64,000 nt of DNA from Voacanga thouarsii (lineage: Eukaryota > Streptophyta > Magnoliopsida > Gentianales > Apocynaceae). Positions 1 to 12,353 of this stretch are shown piece by piece. Position 1 is the first letter of the stretch. Every line of letters starts with the position of its first letter. The position numbers were made by a program, and so were the translations under genes. The notes below the pieces were generated by a model, which was not told the DNA's origin, made no database searches, and saw only the letters and a program-made list of their open reading frames with translations. The stretch is taken from contig JANUWF010002362.1 in NCBI GenBank assembly GCA_026120185.1, positions 806,001 to 870,000 on the forward strand. Direction: 5' to 3'.

Positions 1-1104
1 TTACCACTCTGAGATCCACTTTACCCAAAGTGACCACTTATGCTTTTACCATTATTTGTTTGCTTTTGCTTTGGAAGCTGAGATTGGGCCTTGATTATCC
101 CTTACAAGCCCCAATCTCGATCCTATATAGTTTTCTTCATGAATTCACTCATCCTATAGATCATCTGGTAAGGTAATTTATGACTTTATGCTTCTCTTCT
201 CATACTTAAATCAATGAATGACCTACCTTTCTTCAATAGCTCTCTTTCTGAAAATTTCTTTTCTTCTGTCAACTAGGTCCTACAAGTCTTTTAGAGTAAA
301 ATTTTAGAATTCCCTTTTATTTCTTTGTATAAATTCCTCCAAATCTTCTCTTTCAACTTTTCCGGTCACTTCCCAAGGGTTAGCCATCACAGTACTTCTC
401 TTGCCCAAGCACGCTTAACTTGAACTTCTGATGAGATCCAATGCATTAATGCTGGTATAATAACGCCCTTCTGTATTTTCCATAATATAGGGTTTCCTAT
501 ACACAAAATTTTATATAAGTGCATTATACCAGTGCATAAATCCTTAGCTCATACTATACACACATCAAACCCTGTTCCAAGTCCTCTATTCATCATCACT
601 ACTGGTCTTAGCAACTAGAATCTAGAGTTAGAGTATACAAAATAGTACTTGGGTATATCCAATTCAGTGATTCCTTGACCTTAATTTTTATATTGTTAGC
701 AGAGTTTAGGTTACCCCTTACTACATAATTTGTTATTACACCACATTCGATAGCTTCGCCATTAAACTTGATTAAAGATGTCATAACTATCTCGACTATC
801 TTTTCTTATGACTCATCAGAAAGTATTATAACCAACTTGAGTGTCTCATGTTCAGATATCCTACCTATCTCAATATCTAACTCCACAGGGTTTTCTACTT
901 TCATAGACCTACAGCTGTAAACACTATTATAGGCTCTCTTTTACCATCAACTCTGCTATTGAGAATCAAATCCATATTAAACATCCTTTGATTTCTAAAT
1001 ATTGATTTATCCAAATTCGATAGTTTTGGATTACATAACTTAATTGGCCACTAGGCCACATCTAACCCAATAAGTTGTGGGAACGCCTAAATTTAGGCCC
1101 TAAT
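1..1104. other. Unassigned AT-rich non-coding DNA
   Basis: No ORF of note and no retroelement domain could be recognised on either strand. The only identifiable part is the 5S rRNA-like sequence at 349-468, listed separately. The segment ends at the CTAAT target site of the solo LTR that follows. It is probably decayed repeat, but I cannot assign it to a family. Confidence 0.5.
349..468 (-). pseudogene. 5S rRNA-like sequence (decayed; possible Cassandra-type element remnant)
   Basis: Read on the minus strand, this follows the plant 5S rRNA gene for about 120 nt. The first part has ATACCAGCATTAATGCA, then GGATCTCATCAGAAGTTC. The pol III A-box region AGTTAAGCGTGCTTGGG is intact (420-404), followed by AGAGAAGTACT, and a C-box-like stretch ends in GGGAAGT (373-367). 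Substitutions in the first 20 and last 40 nt make it unlikely to be a working 5S gene. Plant Cassandra elements are known to carry 5S sequence inside their LTRs, so this may be a Cassandra remnant. A dispersed 5S pseudogene is the alternative. No LTR ends were found around it. Confidence 0.75.
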
Positions 1105-2623
1105 TGTTAGGGATATGCCCTAGAGTCAATTTATACTTATACTATTGTTGTTATGTTTTATATAATAATACGAGATTTTCCTTTTCATGAATAGTACATT
1201 CTATTTTGTGGTCATCAAGTACGTGATTTGATAGTAAAACCCAACAATAAATACAATGACTATTCTAAAATAGTCCCTAATCGATTATTATTCTTGGAAC
1301 AATAATAAATTAAGATTGGTATGTTTGTGACTAGATGGCTATGTTTTACTGGTCATTGATATTTGTGATATCAAGTCAAAACATAAATAAATGTTAGAGA
1401 ACATTGTATTGGACATGACTCACTGTGAGAGTACTTCATGGAACATGTCATAAATACTTTCTAGCCATAATGATATTAAAAGTCATTTGACCTAAATTCA
1501 TCATGGTTTCCTACTTGATAAGTTCTATATTTTGACGTTGTCTAAAGTTGTCTTTAACCAGATAATAAATTAGACTACTGTTGGATGTAGAATAAATTGA
1601 GAAGAGGAATATGATTGATAGTGAAGGAATTTGTCCCTCTTAATTATAGGAGAGATATCTATGGGCCCCTTGATAAGTTAGACTGTTAAAATGTATGACC
1701 GTGCTCAAATATATCAATCTAAGATATTGATATCATTTGTTTGAACAGTCTACTATGAAATCAAGAAATAATTGATTAAGCTTAATAATGATGACATGCT
1801 CCGTGCCTTATGCGTAATCTGGATATCGTGTGACAAAAGGACTAAAAATAAAATTGTTGTTTGGTTCAAAGAGATCACTGATCTTCATTTAATCTAGATG
1901 GTTATAATGTTTTGCTAGAATCTGCTTATAACTTGTGGGCCATTTAAATATGATTTAGGCACACTGTCAGTGTTAAATGAACCTATAGGGTCACACAATA
2001 AGCGAACTAGTTAGGTTGTTTTTCTAGTAACTAGATTCGATAAATTTGGAAATATGTCTAAGTTAATCGAACTTAGAAAATTTATCAAATACAATAAATC
2101 TGAAAATATGTCCACATTCGATGTATCTGGGTGATGTCCAGCTTATAAGAATTTGACTCGGTAAATTAATTAGTTAAATTACCGAGATAATGGCAGAGTT
2201 TTATCATATCAGGTTTTAATTTAATTTAAATTAAAATTAAAATATGATAAGATATTATCAGATTTGGACTCTAAGAGATTCAGGAGTTTTTAAGAAAACC
2301 CTAGCCGTCTTCTCAACGGTTCTGTTCTGTTAAAAATTTCATGCCTCTATTCACCAGAGAAAAAAAACCTCTCAAACCCTAGGCGCTAGCACTCTTAAGG
2401 TAACGAGTCAGTTCGTCGTGTATACCTGTAGAGGACGTTCGCACACTGCAGTGTTTGGTGATCATTCGGGTTGCACATACGACAGCACAGTCAGAATCAA
2501 AGGATCTTGATTACGCAAAACAAAGGTAATCCTGTATACCTTAAGTCTTCTTAATTATTTACTTGGATCCTCAGAAGGGATTCATGGATGTTTTCCGCAT
2601 TTAGGAGTCTATGAATTCCAACA
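1105..2623 (+). mobile_element. Solo LTR, copia-like (1,519 bp, TSD CTAAT)
   Basis: The sequence begins TGTTAGGGATATGCCCTAGAG and ends AATTCCAACA. It is flanked by a perfect 5-bp duplication CTAAT at 1100-1104 and 2624-2628. The start and end resemble the C-family copia LTRs elsewhere in the window (TGTTAAGATTGTGCCCTAGAA ... AATCCAACA), so it is probably a related family in plus orientation. No primer-binding site or polypurine tract adjoins it and there is no internal domain, which fits a solo LTR left by LTR-LTR recombination. It lacks coding potential. Confidence 0.88.
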
Positions 2624-2634
2624 CTAATACCAAT

Positions 2635-5401
2635 TGCAACACCCTACAACTACAGGGCCCGAATAGCTGCGGATGTCGGCCCGACGTAATGACAAGGGGT
2701 CTTTATAAAGGTACAATTTAATAAGTAAAAAACGCAAAGATTTAATGACTCCAAAAGAAATTATATCATACACTCTAAACATATGCTTACACAAACTACA
2801 GCTACAAAGTCTTCTGGATTTAAACCCGAATAATAGTAAGGCAAAATAATCAACTAATTTCTTCGGGTCTTGCCTTTATACAAATCCAGAGATTCACAAA
2901 AAGTCTACCTGAAAAATATTGATAAAACTTGTGTGAGATATAATATATCTCAGTAAGTCCCGTAGTGCGTTGTGAAAATTTTTAATATCACTGTGGTTGT
3001 GATGCATGATTGAAATTGTTGGAACCGTGAACAGAAATCATTATTTCTTGTTGAGAAGAATTTACAATAAAATCGTTGAGGTATAACTTTTTTCTTTGGG
3101 AAAATAGATTCTCAACATCATAAGATGGTGAATAATATAAGCTTTGGGCTTCTAATAAAAAATCATTCCATATTTTCAAAATACGTTTAATTATCTAAAA
3201 TTCTGCATTGCTATCTCATTTGGAAGGAATATTATTCCACCCGATATTGCCACACTGGCCCATACAAGATTTACAATCCCACATTATTATTTAGTATGAA
3301 TATCCCAGCGTGTACACTGCGGTTAAACATATGATAAACATCATCATGGTATGCCATACTGGTTCGGGTGTCCCATACCCGTCCCTCCATTTCTACTTTG
3401 GATAATAGGTGCTATCTAAGGACAACTAAACATGAAATACTGGCACCTCATGAAATAAGAGACTACAGTCCAGAGGTGGCCACCAACTTGACGGTGTTCT
3501 CAAACTCACACAAGTTAGTGTAGGTGTAAAGTCCCTTGAGTACTCAAGGATAACATCACATTAGACATTATCGCAATGTCTCAACATTTACACAGCCCAA
3601 TCAATTCCAACATATTTCCATTTTAAAGATATTTTCTTTCCCATAATGACTTTCAATACGAACGCATGTAATTTGGGTCTGTTTCGATATTTCATAAAAT
3701 CATATTCTCATCTATGGCTTTCACAACCTTTTATGCATGAAATGCAATCATAAGTTGCTTAGTGCAATCAATGTAGGATTTCCTAATGGTTTCATCATAT
3801 AAGTATGACTTATCAAAATAAAGTATGCTTAAATAGTGCATAATCATTTACATTTCCAAATGATTCATAATATTGTTAATAAAATAAACTAGCATGCATT
3901 ATAATATTTTCCTCATAAAAGAGCTTTACTGAAAATGTTGCGTAGATGTGGGGACTTACTTCGAATAGCTTATCACTTAGCATGATAAATATTCGATAAA
4001 TCATCATCAATGTTTAACAATGAACAACCTACAATAATAATGATTCATAACGCATTTAGTATTCTGTACGTGTCGATGACAATGTACATATGGCCAAATA
4101 TATAGTCATATAAGGATATCACTTCATTTCCTATTTTATTCCATACTTGAAATGAAATATAATCTTTGCACGTGTGTAATCTATTTCCTTATTTCCTCTT
4201 CTTCACAAGAATATAAGGTCTTCATGTATCGAATTAACTTCTCATTCATCCACGAACATAAATAAAATCACTTTATAAATTTATTTGTTCTTCAATGAAG
4301 ATTCTGCCATTTCCAGCTTTGGCACATTATCTTGTTTTGCACATAACTTTCAATCCGCATGCCTAAATGATGTTAAATTTGTTCCAAAATGTCCTCAAGA
4401 CATTCCTTGGTGATTTCCAATTCATGAACTACAAATTTCCCTTCTCATTTCATTCAATTTTTCTTACAACATCTCAACATTTTAATCCCATCCCAGTTTG
4501 CACCGCATGTGGTTTTTTCAACATAACTTTTTATTCAATAGATATAAACATCCATTCTCTTTTCTTTCCTATATAATAGATATGTCGTTTAACCATTGCA
4601 AGCCTTTGTTTATCATCTAAACATCACATATTCCTTCTTGATTCCAGTTATACACAATCAGTATCTTTCATATTTAAGCAACAACAAAACCAACAGCTTT
4701 GAATAATAACAATAATATTCCGTTTTCTTCAACAACTAAACTATGTTCTATCTTATTTCCATGTTCCATTTTTGCAGCCATAAACAACTCTTTAAACTAT
4801 GTTCAAAACACCTTCAAATATCATACAAAACACATCATTCATGCCTCCATGCACCACCATATACAACACACACAACAACCCCAAAATCATTGCTATTTTC
4901 AAATATATTTCATAATTATTCTCATGAATTTCCCCACAAAATTAATATCAAAATAATCCTTGCAACTTAATCTATATCTTTAATTCATGATGCTTGAATG
5001 TTTACCTTGTTTGTTGCTTGATTTAGCTGAAAAATGCTTCAAGTTTCCATTTTTCTCTCCAATAACTTTTTTTCTCTCTCTTCTTCCCTTTTTCTCTATT
5101 TTTTTTTCTACCTTTTCTTTCCTTTTCCTTCTTTTCTTCCTCTTCTCCCTGTTGTTCTTCTCTTGGACGAATTTCCTTGCTGCCTACCGCCATTATGGTC
5201 CAATTTGTGACCAATTTTGGCCATAAAGTCAAGAGAAATTAAATGCTATTGGGCTATCATGACATATGTCATTTTCTTATTTTTCCACCATTATCCTTAT
5301 TTATTTCTTAAGCTTATTCAATAAGCTTTTACAATTTAATAATTCCATAAATATTTCACTCCTCCACTGGTATTTTGACACTTATTGTTATCCACCAATC
5401 A
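2635..5401 (+). mobile_element. LTR-like element G, left part
   Basis: It begins TGCAACACCCTACAAC, with a nearby block GACAAGGGGTCTTTATAA that is also found just inside the start of the K elements. G is therefore a diverged relative of the K class of long LTRs. It is non-coding; the long pyrimidine-rich run near 5060-5165 accounts for the ORFs there. K1 splits it at AATCA, and the sequence resumes at 9665. Apart from the insertion G would be about 3.3 kb. I see no 5-bp duplication between its left flank (CCAAT) and right flank (CTCTA). Confidence 0.6.
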
Positions 5402-7680
5402 TGTAACACCCCACTACATAAGCCCAACAGAGCCAGGAATGTCGCCCCTCCAAAGGACAAGGGGTCTTTATAACAAGGTCACACAATCAAAATAAAACAA
5501 TACTTTAAAAATTAAAAATTATTACAATTCAAAAATTCAAGACAAATCCAAAATAAAATTTGTTCACTCTCAACTCCCATAGCATTACACAAAATAAATA
5601 ACAGAATATCTTCCAAGGCAGGCAACAACTAGCTATTCATCCCCACTGCAAGATCGACCTGAAATCATGGTAAAAGGGTGATGAGATAAAAAAAATCTTA
5701 GTAAGTCCGTGTGTGCTCTGAGTGTTCAGTGAAAACAATTCATGAATGCAAAGTGTAAGAATTTCATAAGAAAAATACTGGCAAGCAATAAATAATGTTC
5801 AAAAGCAAGAGTGTCGTTTTGGCTTTTCCAACCATACAGGTACAGTAAAATCAACCACTCAAAAGGGCAGCCATGGGTTACCACACGTTGGGCCCCATAA
5901 CCATACAATGGTTAGAATGCCATACTTTGTACAGACTGACAAAAGGTAGGTGATCGGCCTACCGGGTAAGATTCTCCTCCTTCTCTACACCCAAACAACA
6001 CCGGTTGTCCACTCTGGCAACACATAGTCCACATGACTGAAATTGCTAGCTCGAACCGGCATGACTAAGTAGTACTGACGTTTCTCTAAGTTGAGTTTAT
6101 CTTCTGGAGATGGCCTCCTATCAGAAGACTCACTCTTACTCTTCAAAATTAGTACTACTAGCCTACCCTTATTGAGTACTCAACGTAGTTCATCCCACTT
6201 GGGAGAAAACTGATAAAACATAGCTTTACTTGAAAATGGCAATCAAGGGTTTCCAAAGTCTTTGTCAAAATTAGTTTTAGAAACAATTTAGTATTTGAAT
6301 AAAATTGCTTGTTGTTTTTTAAATAATTGGTTTGACTGAAACAAGAAAGGAAACAGTCTCTAATTGCCTTTACCAAATCAGTGTTCACAAACTTCGTGTT
6401 TAACTTGCCATAGAAACCTTTTACAACAAACAAGTTTTATGCAGGAGCTTACCTGATCATTTACTCGAGATAAAATAAAGATCTCCAACAGCTGACCTAA
6501 CTCCGACTGGGGTAAACATAAGCCATAATTAAACTCAAGATAAAATTCACTTTTACAAATAATCCTAGCTCAACTTACTACAATCATGACCCTAATATCC
6601 CAAGCTTTAAGGCTAGATAATAAATAAAGGGTTTGTAAGATAAATCTAGTTTGATATTAAAATAACTAGGGTTTGTGAATTAGATACTAATAAGTTGAAG
6701 GTTTAAATCTTTCTATAAATAAATTAGGGTTTATTTGATGAAGGGTCCTAGGACCTAGATGGAATTATTTAAAGTAATAATTTATAATAACTAATGGTTA
6801 GAAAATAATTGGTAAATAAAATTAATAATAAGTAAATTTTAATATATTTTGATTAAAAGGGAATAAATAAATTTTATTAGTATTTATGAATATATGACTT
6901 ACAAGATTGATAATTTACCTATCATGATTATTTATAAAAATAGGCTTTATTTAATAATATTTTTATATATAATATTTTTATACTTTAATTTTAACAAAAG
7001 ATATAATTTATTTGGTTAAAATATCATTATTTTATATGACAGTCCAAATCCACATTTTCCTAAGGTTTTTGAAATCACTAGAAGAAATTATAGTATTAAT
7101 CATTCTATTGATGAAATAAAAGTAGCTTAGGGACAACAAGGTCATGATCATAATTCCTATTGTTAACCATAATCATGAACATATACTCTACACCAATCAA
7201 CAGAACATCTAAATCATGAATAAAAACATAGATCCAAACTTCATTAACATAATCATAATCATGGCCTTAACAAGAATACATGAACATAAAACCCTATTCA
7301 TGAAAGGTGACATAATCTCTAACATGCTTGATCATTCATACTACTCACGACATGATGATATGCAACAAACCCTAAAAATGCCATACATTTCAACTAAGAC
7401 AAATTATCTCATGCATCAATCCCATCTCCATCATACAAACACATTCATTCTCATGCTTCAATCCCAACTCCATTACAAAACACATGATCAATCTCCAAAT
7501 ATATTCCATCCTCATCCAACTACATCCTAGAGACATGAATCTAGAATTTAAAGAGGAGATTGAAGAGGCTTACTTGAATGATGACTACCTTAAAGAAGTT
7601 TCGAAAGAATCCCCATGTGTGGGCAGCTTAATTCATCCATGGAGAAGAAGAAAAATGGCCATGGTGGAAGTAACTATTCA

Positions 7681-7683
<3 letters not shown>

Positions 7684-7746
<63 letters not shown>
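7684..7746 (+). repeat. (GA)n microsatellite, 63 bp
   Basis: An uninterrupted GA run inside K1. The inverted copy K3 has a (CT)n tract at the corresponding place (42097-42173), so it is part of the element and not a chance insertion. The RERERE-type ORFs here are translations of the repeat. Confidence 0.98.
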
Positions 7747-7748
<2 letters not shown>

Positions 7749-9344
7749 CATAAGTATATACTCATCAAGGTTGAAGATGGAAGAAGATGGAGATAATTGT
7801 TCATGCTTACCTTGAAGGTGTTCTTGAGCCTTCAAGAAAATTCTGATTTTTTATCTAAAAGCAAGACTTTGATTTCAGTGTTTGATGTTAAAAATTGTAG
7901 GAATGGATTCACGAGAATGAGTAGGTATAATCTAGAGTTTTTGGAGAAGATTGAAGTAGTTTTGAATGGCCTTAGGCGTGAGAATGGTAGTAGGTGTTCT
8001 TGAAGGTTTGGAGAGGATAGAGAGAATAGAGAGAAAGACAGAGCTGGCCGAAATTCTATTGGAAAAAGTGGCCGACTGGTTTGGAAGGGTTTCGTAATTG
8101 GATTTTCAGATTTTAGAGGAAAAGGAAAGTTGGTTGTTTGAAATTCGAAAGGAATATTTTAGGGAATCAATTTTGGAAATAAATATGGTAAGAAGATCTT
8201 GGTTGATGGAGAGCTTTTGGAAGCTTCAATGGCCGGCTGATTGGTTGGGGTTTTTGCTGAGATGAATGATGTTTGAATGAGCTTAAGGGTGGCTGAAATA
8301 TGATGTGCAATGGTGAAGGAATTTTCTGGTTGTTGAAGGGGTAATCTATGGTAATTTGCTGAATATTTTGCAGGAATTTTGGACTTCAATTAATGGCTTG
8401 ATTGGAGTGATCGATGGAGAGATTTTAGGAGCAGCCATGGAGCCCTTTTTCGTGCAGAATACTGGAGAAGATGATGAAGCTCAGTTCATGGCTGTTCAAG
8501 GTGAGTTTGTATAGAAAAATGGGATGGGTTTCAGATAAGGGTAGAGAAGGAACAAAGCTGGAAATTCTGATTAGCTTTTCGCAAGCTTGCTGGAAATTTA
8601 TGGGCAAACTTTTCTACCATGGTTCATCCAATTTTCTGTAGATTTGAAGGGATATTGGGAGGTCTTCAAAGGCTGACTTCCAGTCTTCTTTATGGAGGAA
8701 GGATAAGGTTGAATTGAAGGTTGAAAAGCTAGAAGAAATAGCTTGGTTTTTGGCTCACCAAGCTGCAAAACTGTCGAGGAAATTTTCCTGACTTGCACAG
8801 CTTTTGTGCAGCTCGGTTTTGACTGGAATTTTCAGTCCTTAAGCTAAGTGAAATGGTCATTTTTCTGGCAGCATTTGAGAGGGAAAGATGGCTGAAAATT
8901 TCGACAATTGTACTAATCAAGAAGTTGGAAAAAATTTCCAGTTTACTACATGAAGAAGATGAATACACATAGGTTGGAGTTAGAAGGTTCAACCATGGAG
9001 ATTAATTCACTTGGGAACCTTCCACAACTCCTCTCCATTTTCGGTCAAGAAGATACCTCACATAGACATTTTCGAAACCTCAATATCACAGAACCTTGCT
9101 GGAATTTTCTGGAAACAAAGTTGGCTTAGATAAATTGAACAACCTAATGGATTAAGAAGTAAGGAAAGCTAGAAATCAAGAAGGGTATGAATCCCTTCGA
9201 AATTTTTGTAGGGCACAAGAGTAAGATTAGGACATTCTTATCATGTCTCCCTTAGGACAACACTCCTACTCTTCCCTAAGGCATGCAAGGGCCGAAATAT
9301 AGCATTCCTATACAAAAATAAAATTTAATCATGCTAAAACGCAA

Positions 9345-9412
9345 ATAATGGAATTTGACCTCAAGACCTCGAGGATTTATTCCAAAGCTCTAACCATTAA
9401 ACCACAACAACT
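9345..9412 (-). other. tRNA-like pol III box pair inside K1
   Basis: On the minus strand TGGTTTAATGGTTAG (9404-9390) resembles a tRNA A box, and GGTCAAATTCC (9360-9350) a degraded B box, at tRNA-like spacing. The same block occurs in K2 (about 31607-31660) and, better preserved, in K3 (40453-40506, plus strand). It probably descends from a tRNA or tRNA-derived repeat captured by the K family. No acceptor stem can be folded by eye, so it is not called a tRNA gene. Confidence 0.45.
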
Positions 9413-9659
9413 CTTGGTCTTATTTCCTCTCACAAATATTTTTTTTTCTATTTAATCCTCAAGCTATCTCCCTATTTTCTCTTCAAGCAAAAGTATCATT
9501 TTGCCCTTCTTACTCAATAAACACAAATAAGCCATCTAGACTACAAATCACATATCCAAAGCACATAAAATCATATAAAAATATATTTATGCATGTCAGA
9601 AAATATGATATACATCCCGACCCCCTTACTCTAGGGTTAGTTTTAGGTGGGGTTTCACA

Positions 9660-10169
9660 AATCATATTTCACCGCTTGTCTCAATTTTAGCCCAGTTTAG
9701 AATTTCTTCTTAAAATAACTATGACTCTGGCCCATATCGAAAAAATATTTTATTTCACCAATGGAATTTATAAATTTTACTAAATTCAATAGTGAGAATC
9801 AAAATTCCCAATTCTTTCTCAATTCTTCTCAATTTACGATCAACATGACGATAAAGCCCTAAATAACTCAGGTTATACTAAAATATCCGTCTCATTACAC
9901 TGTTCAAATTTTGTTTTGAGCATACCCCCCAAACCCTCACTCTACTAAAAATGGTCGCAATCTGAATATTTAGGGTACGGGTAGAACAAATCAAAAATTC
10001 CATCTAGATCCTTATAAATTTCAAAATTCCAATAATGCCCCTAAATATTTTTATCGCACCAAAATGTTCAGTTCATTAAAATGATCATTTCTAGTTCTGA
10101 GCATTCATACAAATACTTATTCTATATAAAGTATTCATCTGTCAAAGTGTACAAAGGAGAGACATTACA
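9660..10169 (+). mobile_element. LTR-like element G, right part
   Basis: It resumes after K1 with the second copy of the AATCA target site and ends ...GAGACATTACA, where it abuts a D pol fragment. The same end and junction recur at 31914-32424 in the second copy of the tandem duplication, so the G-D junction is older than the duplication. Confidence 0.6.
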
Positions 10170-10256
10170 CTCTAGACTTGATTAAGGTATATGACTTAAT
10201 CTCAGCATCCATTGCAGTTTGCCATTTGTCCATATTAACATCAATAATGACATCAT
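10170..10256 (-). pseudogene. Copia D fragment: start of reverse transcriptase
   Basis: On the minus strand this matches the region of element A just before the reverse transcriptase (A 13790-13890, the IESMYLNQVWDL area). It stops at the ATCAT target site of A and resumes at 20041. Everything that should follow to the left (rest of reverse transcriptase, RNase H, 3' LTR of D) is missing, replaced by G. Confidence 0.65.
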
Positions 10257-12296
10257 TGATGGTGAATGCAGTAACAGGAAGCCATGGACGGGAAAACAGA
10301 GAAAAAAAAATTTGACTGAACGCGGGCCATAAAGGCCATGCGGAAGCATGAAGATCATACCTTTGCGCTCCTTAACCCTTCTAGGTTGAGTAAGAGCGGA
10401 TTGAACGACTGGAATCGCCTCACTTTGCACAGTTGAAGGAGCTTCCGGTTGAACACCCGCTAGCCTTCGACTTCGTCTTGTTTGCATTAACGCTTAGCTC
10501 TCCAGCTCTCGGGGTATTCCTCAACCTAACCTGTAGTCGGTGAACACTATGGTGAAGAGGAAGGGTCTCAATTCTCCTTGGTTCGTTCGCTATTGATTAG
10601 CAAAGAACAAGAGAAAAACAAGAAGAAGAAGGAGAGAGCTTTTGTGAGAGAGAGAGAGAGACTCACGTGAGAGTCTCTTCTTGAGAAGGGAAAAATTAGA
10701 GTTTTTTTTCTTTCAAAGAGTTGTTTATATTTAGCCAAAATTAGGTCTCTCAATCTCTGATAAACATATCCCCGAGATTTCAAAATATCCGGATGTTATC
10801 CTGAGAAACAGTTTGGCCTAACCTTAAACTCCTCTTAACCGTATCTGGAAAAAACCCTAAGGTCCAAGCTATTGGGCAGTATAAATATTTATTATTTTTC
10901 TTGGACCCAAAAGGCCCAAAATAATAAATATTAATTATTTATTTTCTGAGCTTACATAAGTAACCCAATAAATAATTAATGAGCCCAAATGAACCATAAT
11001 AATTAATCTCTAATTATTTATTTCTTGGGCCTACATAAATAACCCAATAAATAATTAAACATTAATTATTTCCCTAGTTTAAGCTCAGTGTTAATTTCTT
11101 AATTATTCATACTGGACCTAGGCCCCGAATAATTAATTAACCAAATAAACTAGATAATTAATTTCTCTCAACTCCTATTTTATTTATTTATTTATTTATT
11201 CCACTCCAATAATAAATTAGACTTCCTGAATAAAATAAAATAAAACAAAATAAAATAAAATCCTCTTCAACCGAGACCAAATCCTCAACCCAAAAATAGT
11301 TAGGACTTACGTGCTATCCCGAGGACCAAAAGACACATCGCCTTGGTCGCTAAAATGACCAAAATACCCCTGCTATATAAATAGCTGTATTTTGCATTTT
11401 AAATATTTCCTAATATCACCATAAGGAAATATTGACCCCAAGGACAATGTCTGCGTTAGCAAAGTCTCCGACCTACAGGTGAAATGACTAAAATACCCCT
11501 CTACACATCGCCGTACATTTAGAGAGGAAGAAGTGTACTAACACCCTCTAAATGACATCTACCATCCTTAGGCTTCAGGTCCAATGATCCACGACTTCCT
11601 GGAGTGTTTCCGCTTTCCAAGGGAGCTACCCTAAAGCAAACATCCAAGTCATGTTTCCCAGGGCCCTGGATAATTTAGACCATTCGGACAACCACAAAGG
11701 GCGATATAGTGCAAAAACTATCTTGTATAAGTCTGTCTTAACTAACTAGTCACACATACCCAACATGCAAGTATATTGGCCCTACTATAGAACCTCAACT
11801 ATAGCAAATCAAAGTATATGCTTCCAGCTTCACCAGACCACCAACTCATACTCAAGTCGTAGAGTACTAGTCCACGCTGTAGCGGTAGTAGTCTAGGTTT
11901 CTATCATATAGTACTTTGAGAAACCACTACTACAGGTCATGTTCTACGTATTCGAAATACGCTTATGTCATGAAGTGGGTGGACTACCCAGTGGCTAAAG
12001 GTAAGCCATTCCCCATTTTGAATTCATAACATAATAACCTAAACATGATGAGGTTCCCAGTCTCATCAATAGGTTAAGAACAAATGTTTATGTGTTAAAT
12101 AACCCGTGATCCATACCTTACTGTGAAAGACCACCATTCACATGGATCACTTATTTAAACACAATGGGTCTGTTCCAAACAAAAATCGTGCACAAACAAA
12201 AAGTAAATTCACAAACAACTTCTGAAAATAAATTCTTTTATTAAATAATTCGATTTTACATCAGAAACCTAGTCTAAGAGGGCATACAATCCAACA
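10257..12296 (-). repeat. Element A 3' LTR (2,040 bp)
   Basis: It begins TGATGGTGAATGCAG and ends AATCCAACA in plus coordinates, and is nearly identical to 17991-20035. On the minus strand it carries a TATA-like box (10733-10723), a CT-rich stretch with a CACGTG G-box (10664-10669) and the leader ORF (10487-10361). Several AT-rich runs with short TTTA and AAATA repeats occur at 11160-11260. Confidence 0.96.
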
Positions 12297-12312
12297 ATCT
12301 CCCACTTGCACT
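12297..12312 (-). promoter_or_regulatory. Element A polypurine tract
   Basis: Directly inside the 3' LTR. The minus strand reads GCAAGTGGGAGAT, the typical plus-strand primer site of plant copia elements. Confidence 0.9.
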
Positions 12313-12353
12313 CTAAGACTAGGTAAGTCCATAAGTGCCCACCCCTATGGCGT

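Larger units (their letters stand above)
5402..9659 (+). mobile_element. Long LTR-like element K1 (4,258 bp, TSD AATCA), probable solo LTR
   Basis: It starts TGTAACACCCCAC and ends GGTGGGGTTTCACA, so it has TG...CA termini whose outer 13 bases also form an imperfect inverted repeat. A perfect AATCA duplication flanks it (5397-5401 and 9660-9664). No domain is coded. A second complete copy of almost the same length lies inverted at 40197-44455, and partial copies are at 30317-31913 and from 63024. There are no direct repeats at the two ends, so a solo LTR fits better than a two-LTR non-autonomous element. The TGTAACACCCC start is common in chromovirus-type Ty3/gypsy LTRs; that assignment is an inference. 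Confidence 0.8.

Noticed and set aside
4987..5232. 79- and 69-codon ORFs on opposite strands
   Set aside because: Pyrimidine-rich low-complexity DNA in element G. Phe/Leu/Ser on one strand and Lys/Glu on the other is what such DNA gives by chance.
7484..7815. ORFs with long Arg-Glu repeats
   Set aside because: They are translations of the (GA)n tract in K1, not proteins.
9345..9412. Functional tRNA gene
   Set aside because: A and B boxes only; no acceptor or anticodon stem pairs properly, and it recurs with the K element.
2624..10174. Target-site duplication for element G
   Set aside because: The pentamers next to its ends (CCAAT, CTCTA) do not match under any nearby choice of ends.
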